Positions 9,440 through 18,037 of a stretch of 64,000 bases of DNA are shown one piece after another. A program made the position numbers and the translations under genes. Below the pieces are notes generated by a model. It ran no database searches. It was given only the letters and a program-made list of their open reading frames with translations, and was not told the DNA's origin. Every line of letters starts with the position of its first letter. The stretch's first letter is position 1. This DNA is from Paenibacillus sp. (GTDB taxonomy: Bacteria; Bacillota; Bacilli; Paenibacillales; YIM-B00363), in NCBI RefSeq assembly GCF_035645195.1, contig NZ_DASQNA010000025.1:248001-312000 (forward strand). Reading direction: 5' to 3'.

Positions 9440-10420
9440 CTACCATAAGCTTTCGTTCGTTAATTTCCGGGCCGCATAATTCGCCGCGACCAGAATAACC
9501 AGATTCACGACTCCGTTAAACAATTCGACGGCGGTGCCGAAGCTGTAGCTCATGTCGACCAGGCCTCGCCGGTAAATGTAAGTCGACAGCACGTCCGCCG
9601 TTTCGTACGTCGCGGGGCTGTACATCAGCAGCACCTTCTCCACGCCGACGTCCAATAAACCGGACAAATTGAGCAGGAGCATGACGACGATCGTCGTCTT
9701 CAGCGCCGGCAGCGTAATATGCCAAATTTGCTGCGTCCGCCGCGCGCCGTCGATGACGGCCGACTCGTACATCTCCGGATTCACCTTGGACAGCGCCGCC
9801 AAATAGATGATCGAGCCCCAGCCGAGCTTCTGCCAGATGTCGGAGGTGACGAACAGCGTCCGGAACCAGTCCGCGTCCCCGAAATAGTACGTCTTCTCGA
9901 GGCCGAACAGCGCATAGAGCAAATTGTTGATCGCTCCGGATTCGGGAGAGAGCAGCATCTTAAGCATGCCGATGACGGCGACGGTGGAGATGAAATACGG
10001 CAAGTAGCTGACGGTTTGCACGAATTTCTTGTACAGCATGTGCCGCACCTCGTTCAGCAAAATCGCGAACAGGATCGGCGCGGGAAATCCGAACACCGTG
10101 TTATACAAGCTCAGCAGAATCGTGTTACGAAGCAGCTTCCAAAAATTCGGACTCTCCACGAACGCGGTAAAATGCTTCAGCCCGACCCACGTGCTCGTGA
10201 ATACGTTTTCAATATAGCCGAGGCTCGCGTTCAGCTTGAAGTCTTTGAACGCGACCAAGATGCCGTACATGGGCAAGTACTGGAAGATGAAGTAGTACGC
10301 GAACCCCGGCGCGAGCATCAGCAGCAGCAAGCGATGCTTGACGATCTCCCGGCGCAGCTGCGACCACTTCCCGATTCCGGCCGACGCGGACCGGATCGGA
10401 GCTTGTTGCCGCACATCCAT
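9440..10420 (-). CDS. Carbohydrate ABC transporter permease (LplB/YteP type)
   Basis: A 326-aa permease. ATG at 10420 is chosen because GAAGGAGAG lies directly upstream; longer versions in this frame add a charged, unlikely N-terminus. The first helix LLLLMLAPGFAYYFIFQYLP is the family hallmark, and the EAA loop is seen around YESAVIDGARRTQQIWHIT. Its C-terminus, LTNESLW, is also typical. It heads the transporter operon; candidate promoter elements and an AATGTACC inverted repeat lie upstream at 10478-10515. Confidence 0.93.
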   Translation of the reverse strand: MDVRQQAPIRSASAGIGKWSQLRREIVKHRLLLLMLAPGFAYYFIFQYLPMYGILVAFKDFKLNASLGYIENVFTSTWVGLKHFTAFVESPNFWKLLRNTILLSLYNTVFGFPAPILFAILLNEVRHMLYKKFVQTVSYLPYFISTVAVIGMLKMLLSPESGAINNLLYALFGLEKTYYFGDADWFRTLFVTSDIWQKLGWGSIIYLAALSKVNPEMYESAVIDGARRTQQIWHITLPALKTTIVVMLLLNLSGLLDVGVEKVLLMYSPATYETADVLSTYIYRRGLVDMSYSFGTAVELFNGVVNLVILVAANYAARKLTNESLW

Positions 10421-10477
10421 GGCCTTCTCTCCTTCTTTCGATTTCGCGGTCCGGCTTGGGCGGTGCCGCTCGACGCC

Positions 10478-10515
10478 AATGTACCAAGACGCCATACGAA
10501 GCCGCAAGGTACATT
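10478..10515 (-). promoter_or_regulatory. Candidate promoter and regulator site for the ABC transporter operon
   Basis: AATGTACC (10478-10485) and GGTACATT (10508-10515) form an exact inverted repeat 22 bp apart. On the minus strand TTGCGG (10507-10502) could serve as -35 with an 18-bp spacer to TACATT (10483-10478). The 15-mer GCCGCAAGGTACATT (10501-10515) occurs again at 14002-14016 in front of the membrane sensor gene, which points to a shared activator. Confidence 0.4.
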
Positions 10516-10587
10516 CCCTCCGATCGGCACCCATCGCTTACGGGAACGAGGAACGGCACACCGTTTTATCGCAGACCCACACCGTTT

Positions 10588-11538
10588 CTACGATCGCTTC
10601 CCCCAAGGCGCGGCCGGATCCGGACCCGAGGACGCTTCATGGAACAGCGCCAGCTTGGCGTACATGTCTTCCAGCGTGAATCTGGAGTCGACCGAGCGGT
10701 ACACGCGGATGAGGCGCGGCGAATCGCCGGACGCCGGCTCGTACGAGCCGTCCTGCCGAATTCTCGGCGCGGGCCGCAGGTCGTACTCGAACGCGTGGTC
10801 GTCGAGCAGGAGCGAGACGGCCGGCGAGTCGCCGAGCATCCACATTTCGCCTTTGGGCCAACGCGGTTGATCGCCCCAATTTACGTTGAAGGCGACGAGC
10901 TGGTCGAACAAATACCGACCGAGCTCCCCCTGCGGCCGCACCCGAACGGCCAGCTCCGCAAGGCTTACGCGAATCATCGAATATACGTTCTTCGGCACCT
11001 GCCACAGCTCGATCGGGGAGCCGAGCACGACGTTGGCCGCGGCGATATCGTTGCCGGCGTTGAATTCCGCCCCGCCGTTCGGGTATGTCCCTCCGCCGAT
11101 CCAAACCGCCGTCAGCCTGTCCGCGATGCGCGGGTCCGCCAAATACGCGCTCGCGAGATCGGTCAGCGGCCCGAGGAAAATTACGAACAGCGGCGCAGGA
11201 TCGTCGCGCAGCGCCTCCTTGACGATGAGCTCCGCCCCCGCCGACGGCACCGGCGTCCTCTCGTCCGGCATCGCGCCGGGCGCGCCGGGAACGGCGGCGT
11301 ATCGGTCCTCCAGCTTCATCAGCCGCAGCAGCTTTTCGATTTCGGCGCAGGACTCCTCGAGCGACGTCGCGCTCCTCGTGCCGAAATGCGCTCCGATCAA
11401 TCCTTCGATGCGGAATCTCGGCGTCAGCAGCGCATGCGCGATCGCGAATTGGTCGTCCGCTTCGTTGGCGGCGTCCGTATTGACGATAAGGCGAATTTTT
11501 TTCGGCTCCGGCACGGCGTAAGGCATCCAATCGAACAT
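10588..11538 (-). CDS. Nucleoside-hydrolase-like protein
   Basis: A 316-aa protein of the inosine-uridine nucleoside hydrolase fold. The metal-binding N-terminal motif is NTDAANEADDQFA (residues 19-31), a variant two residues longer than the usual DTDPGxDD. Further family-like parts are VIFLGPLTDLASAYL and the Gly-rich VWIGGG segment. The ribosome site AAGGGAG supports the ATG at 11538. It sits between the membrane sensor (46 bp upstream) and the transporter genes. Because its neighbours degrade and import plant glycans, the real substrate may be a glycoside rather than a nucleoside. A paralogue with the same motif lies at 49684-50601. Confidence 0.8.
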   Translation of the reverse strand: MFDWMPYAVPEPKKIRLIVNTDAANEADDQFAIAHALLTPRFRIEGLIGAHFGTRSATSLEESCAEIEKLLRLMKLEDRYAAVPGAPGAMPDERTPVPSAGAELIVKEALRDDPAPLFVIFLGPLTDLASAYLADPRIADRLTAVWIGGGTYPNGGAEFNAGNDIAAANVVLGSPIELWQVPKNVYSMIRVSLAELAVRVRPQGELGRYLFDQLVAFNVNWGDQPRWPKGEMWMLGDSPAVSLLLDDHAFEYDLRPAPRIRQDGSYEPASGDSPRLIRVYRSVDSRFTLEDMYAKLALFHEASSGPDPAAPWGKRS

Positions 11539-11561
11539 GAAACATCGCTCCCTTTCAGGTT

Positions 11562-11575
11562 TGGAATCGTTTACA
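11562..11575 (-). promoter_or_regulatory. cre-like catabolite repression site
   Basis: TGGAATCGTTTACA matches the 14-bp CcpA consensus TGWAANCGNTNWCA at 13 positions. It lies 24 bp upstream of the nucleoside-hydrolase-like gene, between it and the sensor gene, where CcpA could cut read-through into the transport operon. It is a motif match only. Confidence 0.45.
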
Positions 11576-11584
11576 AACTAGGTA

Positions 11585-13879
11585 TTAGCGCGCCTGCTGA
11601 TGCACATGCTCCTTCGCTTGCTCCCTGAACGCGGTCGGCTGTATGCCTTTGACCCGCTTGAACGCTCGTCGGAACGATTTGTCGTTCGCGTATCCGACCT
11701 TCGCAGCGATCTCCTGCACGGACAAAGACGTCTCCGTCAGCAGTTCGCAAGCCTTCTCCATCCGCAAATTTTCCAAATACGTGGAGAAGTTGTTCTGCGT
11801 TCGATCCTTGAACAGGAACGAAATATAATTTTCCGTCAACGCGAAGTGCGTCGACAGCGTGGAGAGCGACAACGACGCGTCGTCGAAATACCGGTCTACG
11901 TACTCCAGCATGAGATGAATGAGCTCGTGGTTTTGATCTTTCCTCTGCTGCTTGTTGTAATCCAGAAGCTTGCCGAACGTGTCGGACAACGAGCCGAACG
12001 CTTGCATCGCGTCGTCAAGGCTCAGCGTCTCCGTCTCCCGTTCGATCGAGCGGCGGAACGCCGCGTCGTCTTTGCGGATTTGTCCCGCAATTTTATACAC
12101 GGTCCCCTTCATTTCCATGATGAGCTGCTGCTTGCTATCGACGGACAGCATTCTCTGGCGGAAGTTGCCGTCTTCGATATGCTCGAGCAGCGATGCAAGG
12201 GCGGCTTCCTCCCCCGCCTTCACCGTTTGGACCAGCTTGTTTTCGATTTCGAGCGGGTAGTAGTACTCGTTGGTCAGCTCCAGCAGCTCGGACCAGGTGA
12301 TTCGGTTCAACTCCGCGAAGTCGAGCGCCCCGACCGCCTCGTAATACGATTTCCAGCTGTCGGCGATGCGCGGCTGGCGGGAGCCCGCGGCGCACCGCAC
12401 GTTGAACCGGAACTTCTCCGCGGTGAAATAGATCAGCTTGTTCAGCTTGCCTTCCAGCTCCTCTTCGCCCTCCGGCTCCGGAGCGCCGATGAGGAACGCC
12501 ACCGCGTCCTCGCTGATGTCGTGGGCGAACACCGCGGCTCCGATCAGGTCGTTCGCCAAATTTTTCATAACGAATTTATTGAACTGCAGCTCCTGCACGA
12601 TTTCGTCCGTGATCGCGCCGCCGTACTTTTCGATCCGGATGACGACCCACAGGAAGCTGTCCCCGCGAAGCGTCAGCTTCGCTCGATCCGCGAACGTCCG
12701 CGTTTCTTCTTCGCTCTTGAATTCGCCCCTCATCACTTTTTCGATAAATACGTTCTGCAGCACAGGCAGCTGCTGTTCCATGACGCCCTTGAGGTCGTCG
12801 TGACTGTTCGCCATGTTCTTGTACGTGTTCAAGATGTATTCGAATTCGTCTTCCCCCGCGTCGCGGTGGAATTTTCCCGACTTCTTCATTTCTTGAAGCA
12901 GCCGGGCGAGCGGCTTCCGGTGGCGGTACGACATATAGAGCGCCGTCAGCGCGCCCGCGATGAGCGACAGCGCCGTAATCGAGAGAATCGTCCGGCGAAT
13001 GTACGTCAACCGCTCGAGGAACGTCTCTTGCGGAATGATCGAGAAATATTCCCACCAGGAGAATCGAGACTCCGTCGACGTGACGTAGTATTTCTCCCCG
13101 CCGTAGTCGACGTACCCGTTCGTCCGGGGCAGCGTCCGCAGCGCTTCGACCGGCAGCTCTCCCTCCGGGCCGGTCGAAACCATCAGCGCGCCTTCCTTGT
13201 TGGCCGCGAACGCCCACCCGCCGACGCTGTTCGTCAGCGGCAGCAGCAAATTCCGAATTCTCGCCTCGTCGACGTAGACGATGATCGCCCCTTCGGTCTG
13301 CCGTCCCGCGCCGAGATTGATCGGCGCCGTGAACGCGACCGTCTCGTACGCCCCGTTGATCGCATGGACGGTCGCCGGTTCGTGGAACGTGTAGGCGGGC
13401 GCCGTCATCAAGGACGACCACTCCTCGTAGGACAAATCGCCGTACCGGAGGAAATGGTCGTATTCTTCGCTCCCGTGATAAATGCCGCGCGTCGTCAAGA
13501 TCGTATCCGACTTTTTAAAATAGAGCAGGATGTCTTTCACGTATACGTTTAAATATTGATGGCTGGCCAGCTCCTCCGACATCTCCATCAGCTCGTAATG
13601 GTGCTGATCCGAGAGCGGCAGCGATACGTTCGCGAACCGCAGGACGTTGGTGTCGGCGCTGAGACGGTTGGTTACACCGAGAATGAAATTCAGCTGTTCG
13701 TCCACGATCTTGCTCGTCTGCTCCAGCATCGCGGTGCCGGTGCGCTTCGCTTCCTCTTCGAACGCGTTCAACGTCTGGTAGTGGACATAAGCGCCGATGA
13801 TGATCGGAATGAGCAAAATGAATAAGTAAGAAAACAACAACTTATGAAAGCCGTTCACTCTGTTTTTGATCTGCCCCAT
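11585..13879 (-). CDS. Membrane-bound AraC-family sensor regulator
   Basis: A 764-aa one-component sensor. A helix at residues about 12-33 (LLFSYLFILLIPIIIGAYVH) and another near 292-315 flank an extracellular region resembling a dCache ligand-binding domain. A long helical linker follows, and the C-terminal 100 residues hold the AraC helix-turn-helix pair (LSTLSTHFALTENYISFLFK and VGYANDKSFRRAFKRVKG). Proteins of this layout in Paenibacillus sense extracellular sugars and activate adjacent transporter operons. It is the first gene of the minus-strand cluster. A candidate promoter (TTGCGG, 17 bp, TATGGT) lies about 110 bp upstream of the start. Confidence 0.9.
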   Translation of the reverse strand: MGQIKNRVNGFHKLLFSYLFILLIPIIIGAYVHYQTLNAFEEEAKRTGTAMLEQTSKIVDEQLNFILGVTNRLSADTNVLRFANVSLPLSDQHHYELMEMSEELASHQYLNVYVKDILLYFKKSDTILTTRGIYHGSEEYDHFLRYGDLSYEEWSSLMTAPAYTFHEPATVHAINGAYETVAFTAPINLGAGRQTEGAIIVYVDEARIRNLLLPLTNSVGGWAFAANKEGALMVSTGPEGELPVEALRTLPRTNGYVDYGGEKYYVTSTESRFSWWEYFSIIPQETFLERLTYIRRTILSITALSLIAGALTALYMSYRHRKPLARLLQEMKKSGKFHRDAGEDEFEYILNTYKNMANSHDDLKGVMEQQLPVLQNVFIEKVMRGEFKSEEETRTFADRAKLTLRGDSFLWVVIRIEKYGGAITDEIVQELQFNKFVMKNLANDLIGAAVFAHDISEDAVAFLIGAPEPEGEEELEGKLNKLIYFTAEKFRFNVRCAAGSRQPRIADSWKSYYEAVGALDFAELNRITWSELLELTNEYYYPLEIENKLVQTVKAGEEAALASLLEHIEDGNFRQRMLSVDSKQQLIMEMKGTVYKIAGQIRKDDAAFRRSIERETETLSLDDAMQAFGSLSDTFGKLLDYNKQQRKDQNHELIHLMLEYVDRYFDDASLSLSTLSTHFALTENYISFLFKDRTQNNFSTYLENLRMEKACELLTETSLSVQEIAAKVGYANDKSFRRAFKRVKGIQPTAFREQAKEHVHQQAR

Positions 13880-14001
13880 TGGTCGCCCCCGATTCCAAAG
13901 GTACTGTTTACATTACCCCCACCTTAACAGCACACCCCCTCGCGCACAATCGGCATTTCCGACCTTTTTTGTTAGCCAAACCATATCCGGAGCGACCTCG
14001 G

Positions 14002-14016
14002 GCCGCAAGGTACATT
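14002..14016 (-). promoter_or_regulatory. 15-bp promoter element shared with transporter operon
   Basis: GCCGCAAGGTACATT is an exact copy of the element at 10501-10515. On the minus strand it contains TTGCGG, which fits as a -35 box with a 17-bp spacer to TATGGT, and AATGTACC just upstream of that box, where an activator would bind. Both copies precede genes of the same cluster. Confidence 0.4.
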
Positions 14017-14096
14017 ATTTATGGACCCACCCAAATCCTCGGTTTCGCCGGACAACTGGCGTTCCTTCCGGGGTATCCATCCGTAAGGCGATGCGC

Positions 14097-14133
14097 AAAA
14101 AAAAAATAGGACTGCATCGTCCGATGCAATCCC
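14097..14133 (-). terminator. Rho-independent terminator of topB
   Basis: On the minus strand an 11-bp stem with one mismatch (GGATTGCATCG pairing with CGATGCAGTCC) is followed by a run of about nine T. It lies 16 bp after the topB stop codon. Confidence 0.85.
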
Positions 14134-14148
14134 TCGTTGAATACGACT

Positions 14149-16359
14149 TTATTTGTCCCGGCCGTCCCCGCCCAGCTGCAGCTTCTTGAGCGCCTCCGCC
14201 AGCGCGGTGTTGACCGGCTCCTCCTGCTTTTGCGATTGCAAATATTGCTGAACCGACCGCTTATCGGCTTTGCCGCCGCCCGTCTCCTTCTTGCGCCGCG
14301 CCTCGAACGCCGACAGCTTCTCGCGGTAGCCGCAGGCGCAGACGAAAATTTGCCCTTCGCCTTCGCCGCGCAGCTCCATCTTCTTCCGGCATTGCGGGCA
14401 CCGGGCGTTCGTGACGCGCGAGACGGTTTTCCGGCGTCCGCATTCCCGGTCTTGGCAGACGAGCATCTTTCCTTTTTTCCCGTTCACCTCGAGCATCGGC
14501 TTTCCGCAGTCCGGGCAGGCGGTGCGGGTGACGTTATCGTGCTTGTAGGTTTTGTCGCTGCGCTTGATGCTAGAGACGATCTCCCGCGTATACTGCTTGA
14601 TTTCGGCGATGAACGCGTCTTTCTGCAATTGCCCCTTCGCGATTCGCTCCAGCTTCCGCTCCCATTCCGCCGTCAGAGCCGGCGATTTGAGGTCCGCCGG
14701 GACGAGCTCGAGGAGCTGCTTGCCTTTCGACGTGAGGTGGATCTCCTTGCCGCGCTTTTCGATCAGGAACGAGTTGAACAGCTTCTCGATAATGTCCGCG
14801 CGCGTCGCCACCGTGCCGAGACCGCCCGTCGATTTAAGCGTCTCGCTCAGCTGCCGCTGCTCCGCAGGGAGGAACGGCGTCGGGTTTTCCATCGCGGACA
14901 GCAGCGTCGCCTCCGTAAAGCGCGCCGGCGGCTTCGTTTGCCCCGACGTCTGGGCGATCAGGCGGATCGGCAGCGTTTGCCCTTGCTCGATGCGCGGCAG
15001 CAATTGCTCCCGGATGTCGTCCGGCGACTCCTCGTCCTCGTCGAACCGTTGGTCGTACGCTTCTTTCCAGCCTGCCTGCAGCACCGTCTTCCCTCGCGCC
15101 GCGAACGTCTCGGCGCCGATCTTCGCGTGCAACGTAAGCTGCTCATACTCGAACGCCGGATACAGCACAGCCAGGAACCGCCGCACGATGAGGTCGTAAA
15201 TTTTCCGCTCCTTGTCGGTCATGGCCGACAAGTTCGCCGGCTCTTCCGTCGGCACGATCGCATGATGGTCGCTGACCTTGTCGTCGTCGATGAACGCGGA
15301 AGCTTTCGTCACCGGCTTATTCCACACCTTCGCCGCCAGCGCGCGGTACGGGCCGACTCCGCAGCCGCGCAGCCGGTCGGGAATGGTGCCGGCCATGTCC
15401 GATGACAAATAGCGCGAATCGGTGCGGGGATACGTAACGGCCTTGTGCTGTTCGTACAGCTTCTGCACGATGCCCAGCGTTTCTTTCGCCGAGTAGCCGA
15501 ACAGCTTATTGCCGTCTCGCTGCAGCTCCGTAAGGTCGTACAGCGCCGGCGCGTACGCCTTCTTCGGCTTTCGCTCGATGTGCGTCACTACAGCGTCTTG
15601 CCGGCCGAGCTTGTTCACGATCGCGGCGATCCGCTCCGCATCGAAGCTGCGGCTGTTCCCGGCGGCGTCCCGCCACGTCAAGACCAGCTTATCGTTCGTT
15701 TGCGCTTCGATGCCGTAATACGTCTTCGGTTGAAAATGCTTGATTTCTTCTTCCCGCTGCGCGATGATCGCCACCACCGGCGTCTGGACGCGGCCGCAGT
15801 TCAGCTGCGCGTTAAACCTCGTCGACAGCGCCCGGCTCGCGTTCAGTCCGACGTACCAGTCGGCCTCCGACCGAGCGACCGCGGAGTAATACAGGTTCTC
15901 GTAGTCCTTCCCCGGCTTCAACTGGCGGAACCCTTCCAGAATCGCCTTGTCCGTGACGGAGGAGATCCATAGCCGCTTGATCGGCTTGCGCACGTTCGCC
16001 TTCTCGAGAATCCATCGGGCGACCAGCTCCCCCTCCCGGCCGGCGTCCGTCGCGATGACGATCTCGTTCACGTCGCTCCGGGCGAGCTGCGATTTCACCG
16101 CGGCGAATTGCTTGCCGGACTGCTTGATGACTGTGAGGCGCAGCTGCTCCGGCAGCATCGGCAGATCTTCCAACCGCCAAGTCTTGTATTTATCGTCATA
16201 GGCTTCGGGATCCGCCAGCGTCACCAAGTGACCCAACGCCCAAGTGACGATGTCGTTCGCCCCCTCGAGATAGCCGTCCCCTTTTTTATCGCATTTCAGC
16301 ACCCTCGCCAAATCGCGCGCCACCGAAGGCTTTTCCGCCAAAATCAATCGTTTCGCCAT
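14149..16359 (-). CDS. topB: DNA topoisomerase III
   Basis: A 736-aa type IA topoisomerase that relaxes and decatenates DNA. The N-terminal Toprim domain begins LILAEKPSVARDLARVL and includes TDAGREGELVARWI near residue 105. The catalytic Tyr310 lies in VTYPRTDSRYL. The C-terminus carries two zinc ribbons: CPDC with CQDREC, and CPQC with CACG (about residues 630-705), as in Bacillus-type TopB. ATG at 16359 is chosen because AAAAGGGG lies upstream; an in-frame ATG at 16380 would place that motif inside the gene. It is a single gene with its own terminator and is unrelated to the sugar loci around it. Confidence 0.97.
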   Translation of the reverse strand: MAKRLILAEKPSVARDLARVLKCDKKGDGYLEGANDIVTWALGHLVTLADPEAYDDKYKTWRLEDLPMLPEQLRLTVIKQSGKQFAAVKSQLARSDVNEIVIATDAGREGELVARWILEKANVRKPIKRLWISSVTDKAILEGFRQLKPGKDYENLYYSAVARSEADWYVGLNASRALSTRFNAQLNCGRVQTPVVAIIAQREEEIKHFQPKTYYGIEAQTNDKLVLTWRDAAGNSRSFDAERIAAIVNKLGRQDAVVTHIERKPKKAYAPALYDLTELQRDGNKLFGYSAKETLGIVQKLYEQHKAVTYPRTDSRYLSSDMAGTIPDRLRGCGVGPYRALAAKVWNKPVTKASAFIDDDKVSDHHAIVPTEEPANLSAMTDKERKIYDLIVRRFLAVLYPAFEYEQLTLHAKIGAETFAARGKTVLQAGWKEAYDQRFDEDEESPDDIREQLLPRIEQGQTLPIRLIAQTSGQTKPPARFTEATLLSAMENPTPFLPAEQRQLSETLKSTGGLGTVATRADIIEKLFNSFLIEKRGKEIHLTSKGKQLLELVPADLKSPALTAEWERKLERIAKGQLQKDAFIAEIKQYTREIVSSIKRSDKTYKHDNVTRTACPDCGKPMLEVNGKKGKMLVCQDRECGRRKTVSRVTNARCPQCRKKMELRGEGEGQIFVCACGYREKLSAFEARRKKETGGGKADKRSVQQYLQSQKQEEPVNTALAEALKKLQLGGDGRDK

Positions 16360-16442
16360 GCCGTGTTGACCCCTTTTCATTGCTTGCTAGCTATGAACAC
16401 TATACCATAATTCGGCGGAGGGGCCTCCCGGGGGCTCGAAAC

Positions 16443-16472
16443 AAAAAAGGCCTCGGCCGCAGCCGAGACCTT
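16443..16472 (-). terminator. Rho-independent terminator of the SDR gene
   Basis: On the minus strand GGTCTCGGC pairs with GCCGAGGCC around a 4-base loop and is followed by TTTTTT. It lies 8 bp after the SDR stop codon. Confidence 0.85.
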
Positions 16473-16479
16473 ATTCGTC

Positions 16480-17238
16480 TTAATACGCCGTCCAGCCGGC
16501 GTCCGCGGTAACCGTCGTGCCGTTGACGAAGCTCGATTCGTCCGACGCGAGAAACAGCGCGACCTTCGCGATCTCCTCCGGCTCGCCGACGCGCGGGTTA
16601 ATCCCCATCCCCGACATCGCGCGCTCGGCGCCGAACGGGTTCGGAGCCGTCATCGATGCGGAGATATTCGTCTTCACGCCGCCCGGCGCGATCGCGTTGC
16701 ACCGAATGCCGAGCTTCGCGTATTGGTAGCCGACGCTCTTCGTGAGGCCGACGACGGCATGCTTCGACGCCGTATACGCGGCGCCGGCGCGCGAGCCGAA
16801 CAATCCGCCCGCGGACGCGATATTGACGATGACGCCCGATTGCTTCGGCGCGAATATCGACAGCGCCTTGCGCGTCGTACGCATCGGGCCCGTCGTATTG
16901 ACCGCGAACACTTTCTCCCAAAGCTCGTCCGTCAGGTCGCCTGCCGGTACGAAATTGTCCATGATGCCTGCATTATTGACCAAAATATCGACGGTGCCGT
17001 ATGCTCCTACCGCAGCATCGAACATGCGTTGAACGTCTTCTTCGAGGGCGACGTTCGACTGTACGGCGATCGCGCTTCCGCCGCGCTCCTCGATGCCTCG
17101 GACGACTTGGCTTGCGCTCTCGAGGTTCAAGTCCGACACCACGACTTTCGCGCCTTCGGCGGCGAACAACTCCGCGATCGCTTTCCCCATCCCCGAAGCC
17201 GCACCCGTTACAACTGCCACTTTCCCGGAAAGTCTCAT
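16480..17238 (-). CDS. Short-chain dehydrogenase/reductase (SDR)
   Basis: A 252-aa NAD(P)-dependent oxidoreductase of the classical SDR type. The cofactor loop VTGAASGMGKA lies at residues 8-18, NNAG near 88, and the catalytic pair is in YTASKHAVVG, with a preceding Ser in NIASAGG. ATG at 17238 is chosen because AGTAGGGA lies 6 bases upstream. It is divergent from a TetR regulator across 176 bp holding an inverted repeat, so the regulator probably controls it. The substrate cannot be told from sequence. Confidence 0.92.
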   Translation of the reverse strand: MRLSGKVAVVTGAASGMGKAIAELFAAEGAKVVVSDLNLESASQVVRGIEERGGSAIAVQSNVALEEDVQRMFDAAVGAYGTVDILVNNAGIMDNFVPAGDLTDELWEKVFAVNTTGPMRTTRKALSIFAPKQSGVIVNIASAGGLFGSRAGAAYTASKHAVVGLTKSVGYQYAKLGIRCNAIAPGGVKTNISASMTAPNPFGAERAMSGMGINPRVGEPEEIAKVALFLASDESSFVNGTTVTADAGWTAY

Positions 17239-17266
17239 GCATGTCCCTACTTTCATGGTATAATCA

Positions 17267-17293
17267 ACACATGTTGGGTAACCACACAAGTGT
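17267..17293. promoter_or_regulatory. Candidate TetR operator between SDR and regulator genes
   Basis: ACACATGT (17267-17274) and ACAAGTGT (17286-17293) are inverted copies (7 of 8 positions) 11 bp apart, located between the divergent SDR and TetR genes. The size and placing fit an operator for the TetR protein, acting on both promoters. Confidence 0.45.
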
Positions 17294-17414
17294 TTCCTTT
17301 AGTATAGGGACTTGTTGTAAAGGGTTTCAATCAGCAAAATCGGTTGAAATGCCGTCTACCCGACAAAACGGTTCGGTTTGTTCAGTACTTTTTCCCCCGA
17401 AGGAGGAAGCGACG

Positions 17415-18023
17415 TTGAATCCATCAAACCCCCGAATCGACCCGAGGGTCGTGCGCAGCAAAGCGGCGCTGCGGGACGCGCTGCTTCAACTGATGGCAGA
17501 GCGTCCGTTCGCTTCGATTTCGATCACCGACATCGTCAAACTGGCGAAATACAATAGAGGGACCTTCTACGCGAATTACGCCGCGAAAGAAGATCTCCTC
17601 GACGATGTTCTCTCGGAGTTAATGAAAGATCTCGTGCAAGCGTTCCGGGCGCCGTACGAGCACGCGCCTACGCTGAATTTGAGCGAACTTCACGCCAACT
17701 CCGTCCAAATTTTCGAACATATTCGAAATAACGCCAAGCTGTACTCCATCTTATCCGGGAACGACGTGCTTCCGCTCCTGCGGGAGAAAATGTTCTCTAC
17801 CCTGAAGCAAATCGTGAAGGAAGAGTTCGTTCACGACGACCCCGAGCTCGATCCGGAGCTTGCCGTGATCTTCTCGATTCATGCGCTGCTCGGGCTCATT
17901 TTCCATTGGATCGAAAGCGGATATGCGCGCCCGGCTTCGTACATGCAGGACCAGTTGGTCAAATTGGTCACGCGCAGGCCCTTGGCCGTCAAGACGGTGC
18001 GCCCGCCTCGCCTAGGCCGGTAA
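17415..18023 (+). CDS. TetR-family transcriptional regulator
   Basis: A 202-aa regulator. The TTG start at 17415 is supported by AGGAGG at 17401-17406, eight bases upstream; the in-frame ATG at 17350 has no such site. The DNA-binding domain is at about residues 12-58 (ALLQLMAERPFASISITDIV and YNRGTFYANYAAKEDLL), in the YRGTFYxxF style of the TetR_C_33-type branch. The C-terminal helical ligand domain follows. It is divergent from the SDR gene and most likely represses it. Confidence 0.9.
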   Translation: MNPSNPRIDPRVVRSKAALRDALLQLMAERPFASISITDIVKLAKYNRGTFYANYAAKEDLLDDVLSELMKDLVQAFRAPYEHAPTLNLSELHANSVQIFEHIRNNAKLYSILSGNDVLPLLREKMFSTLKQIVKEEFVHDDPELDPELAVIFSIHALLGLIFHWIESGYARPASYMQDQLVKLVTRRPLAVKTVRPPRLGR

Positions 18024-18037
18024 CCGCGGCACGGGCG

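Noticed and set aside
11600-13552. 650-codon plus-strand frame opposite the membrane sensor
   Set aside because: Arg- and Leu-rich shadow of a well-defined gene, with no ribosome site and no domain.
13901-13920. GGTACTGTTTACATTACC as a cre site before the sensor gene
   Set aside because: It lacks the central CG required by the CcpA consensus.
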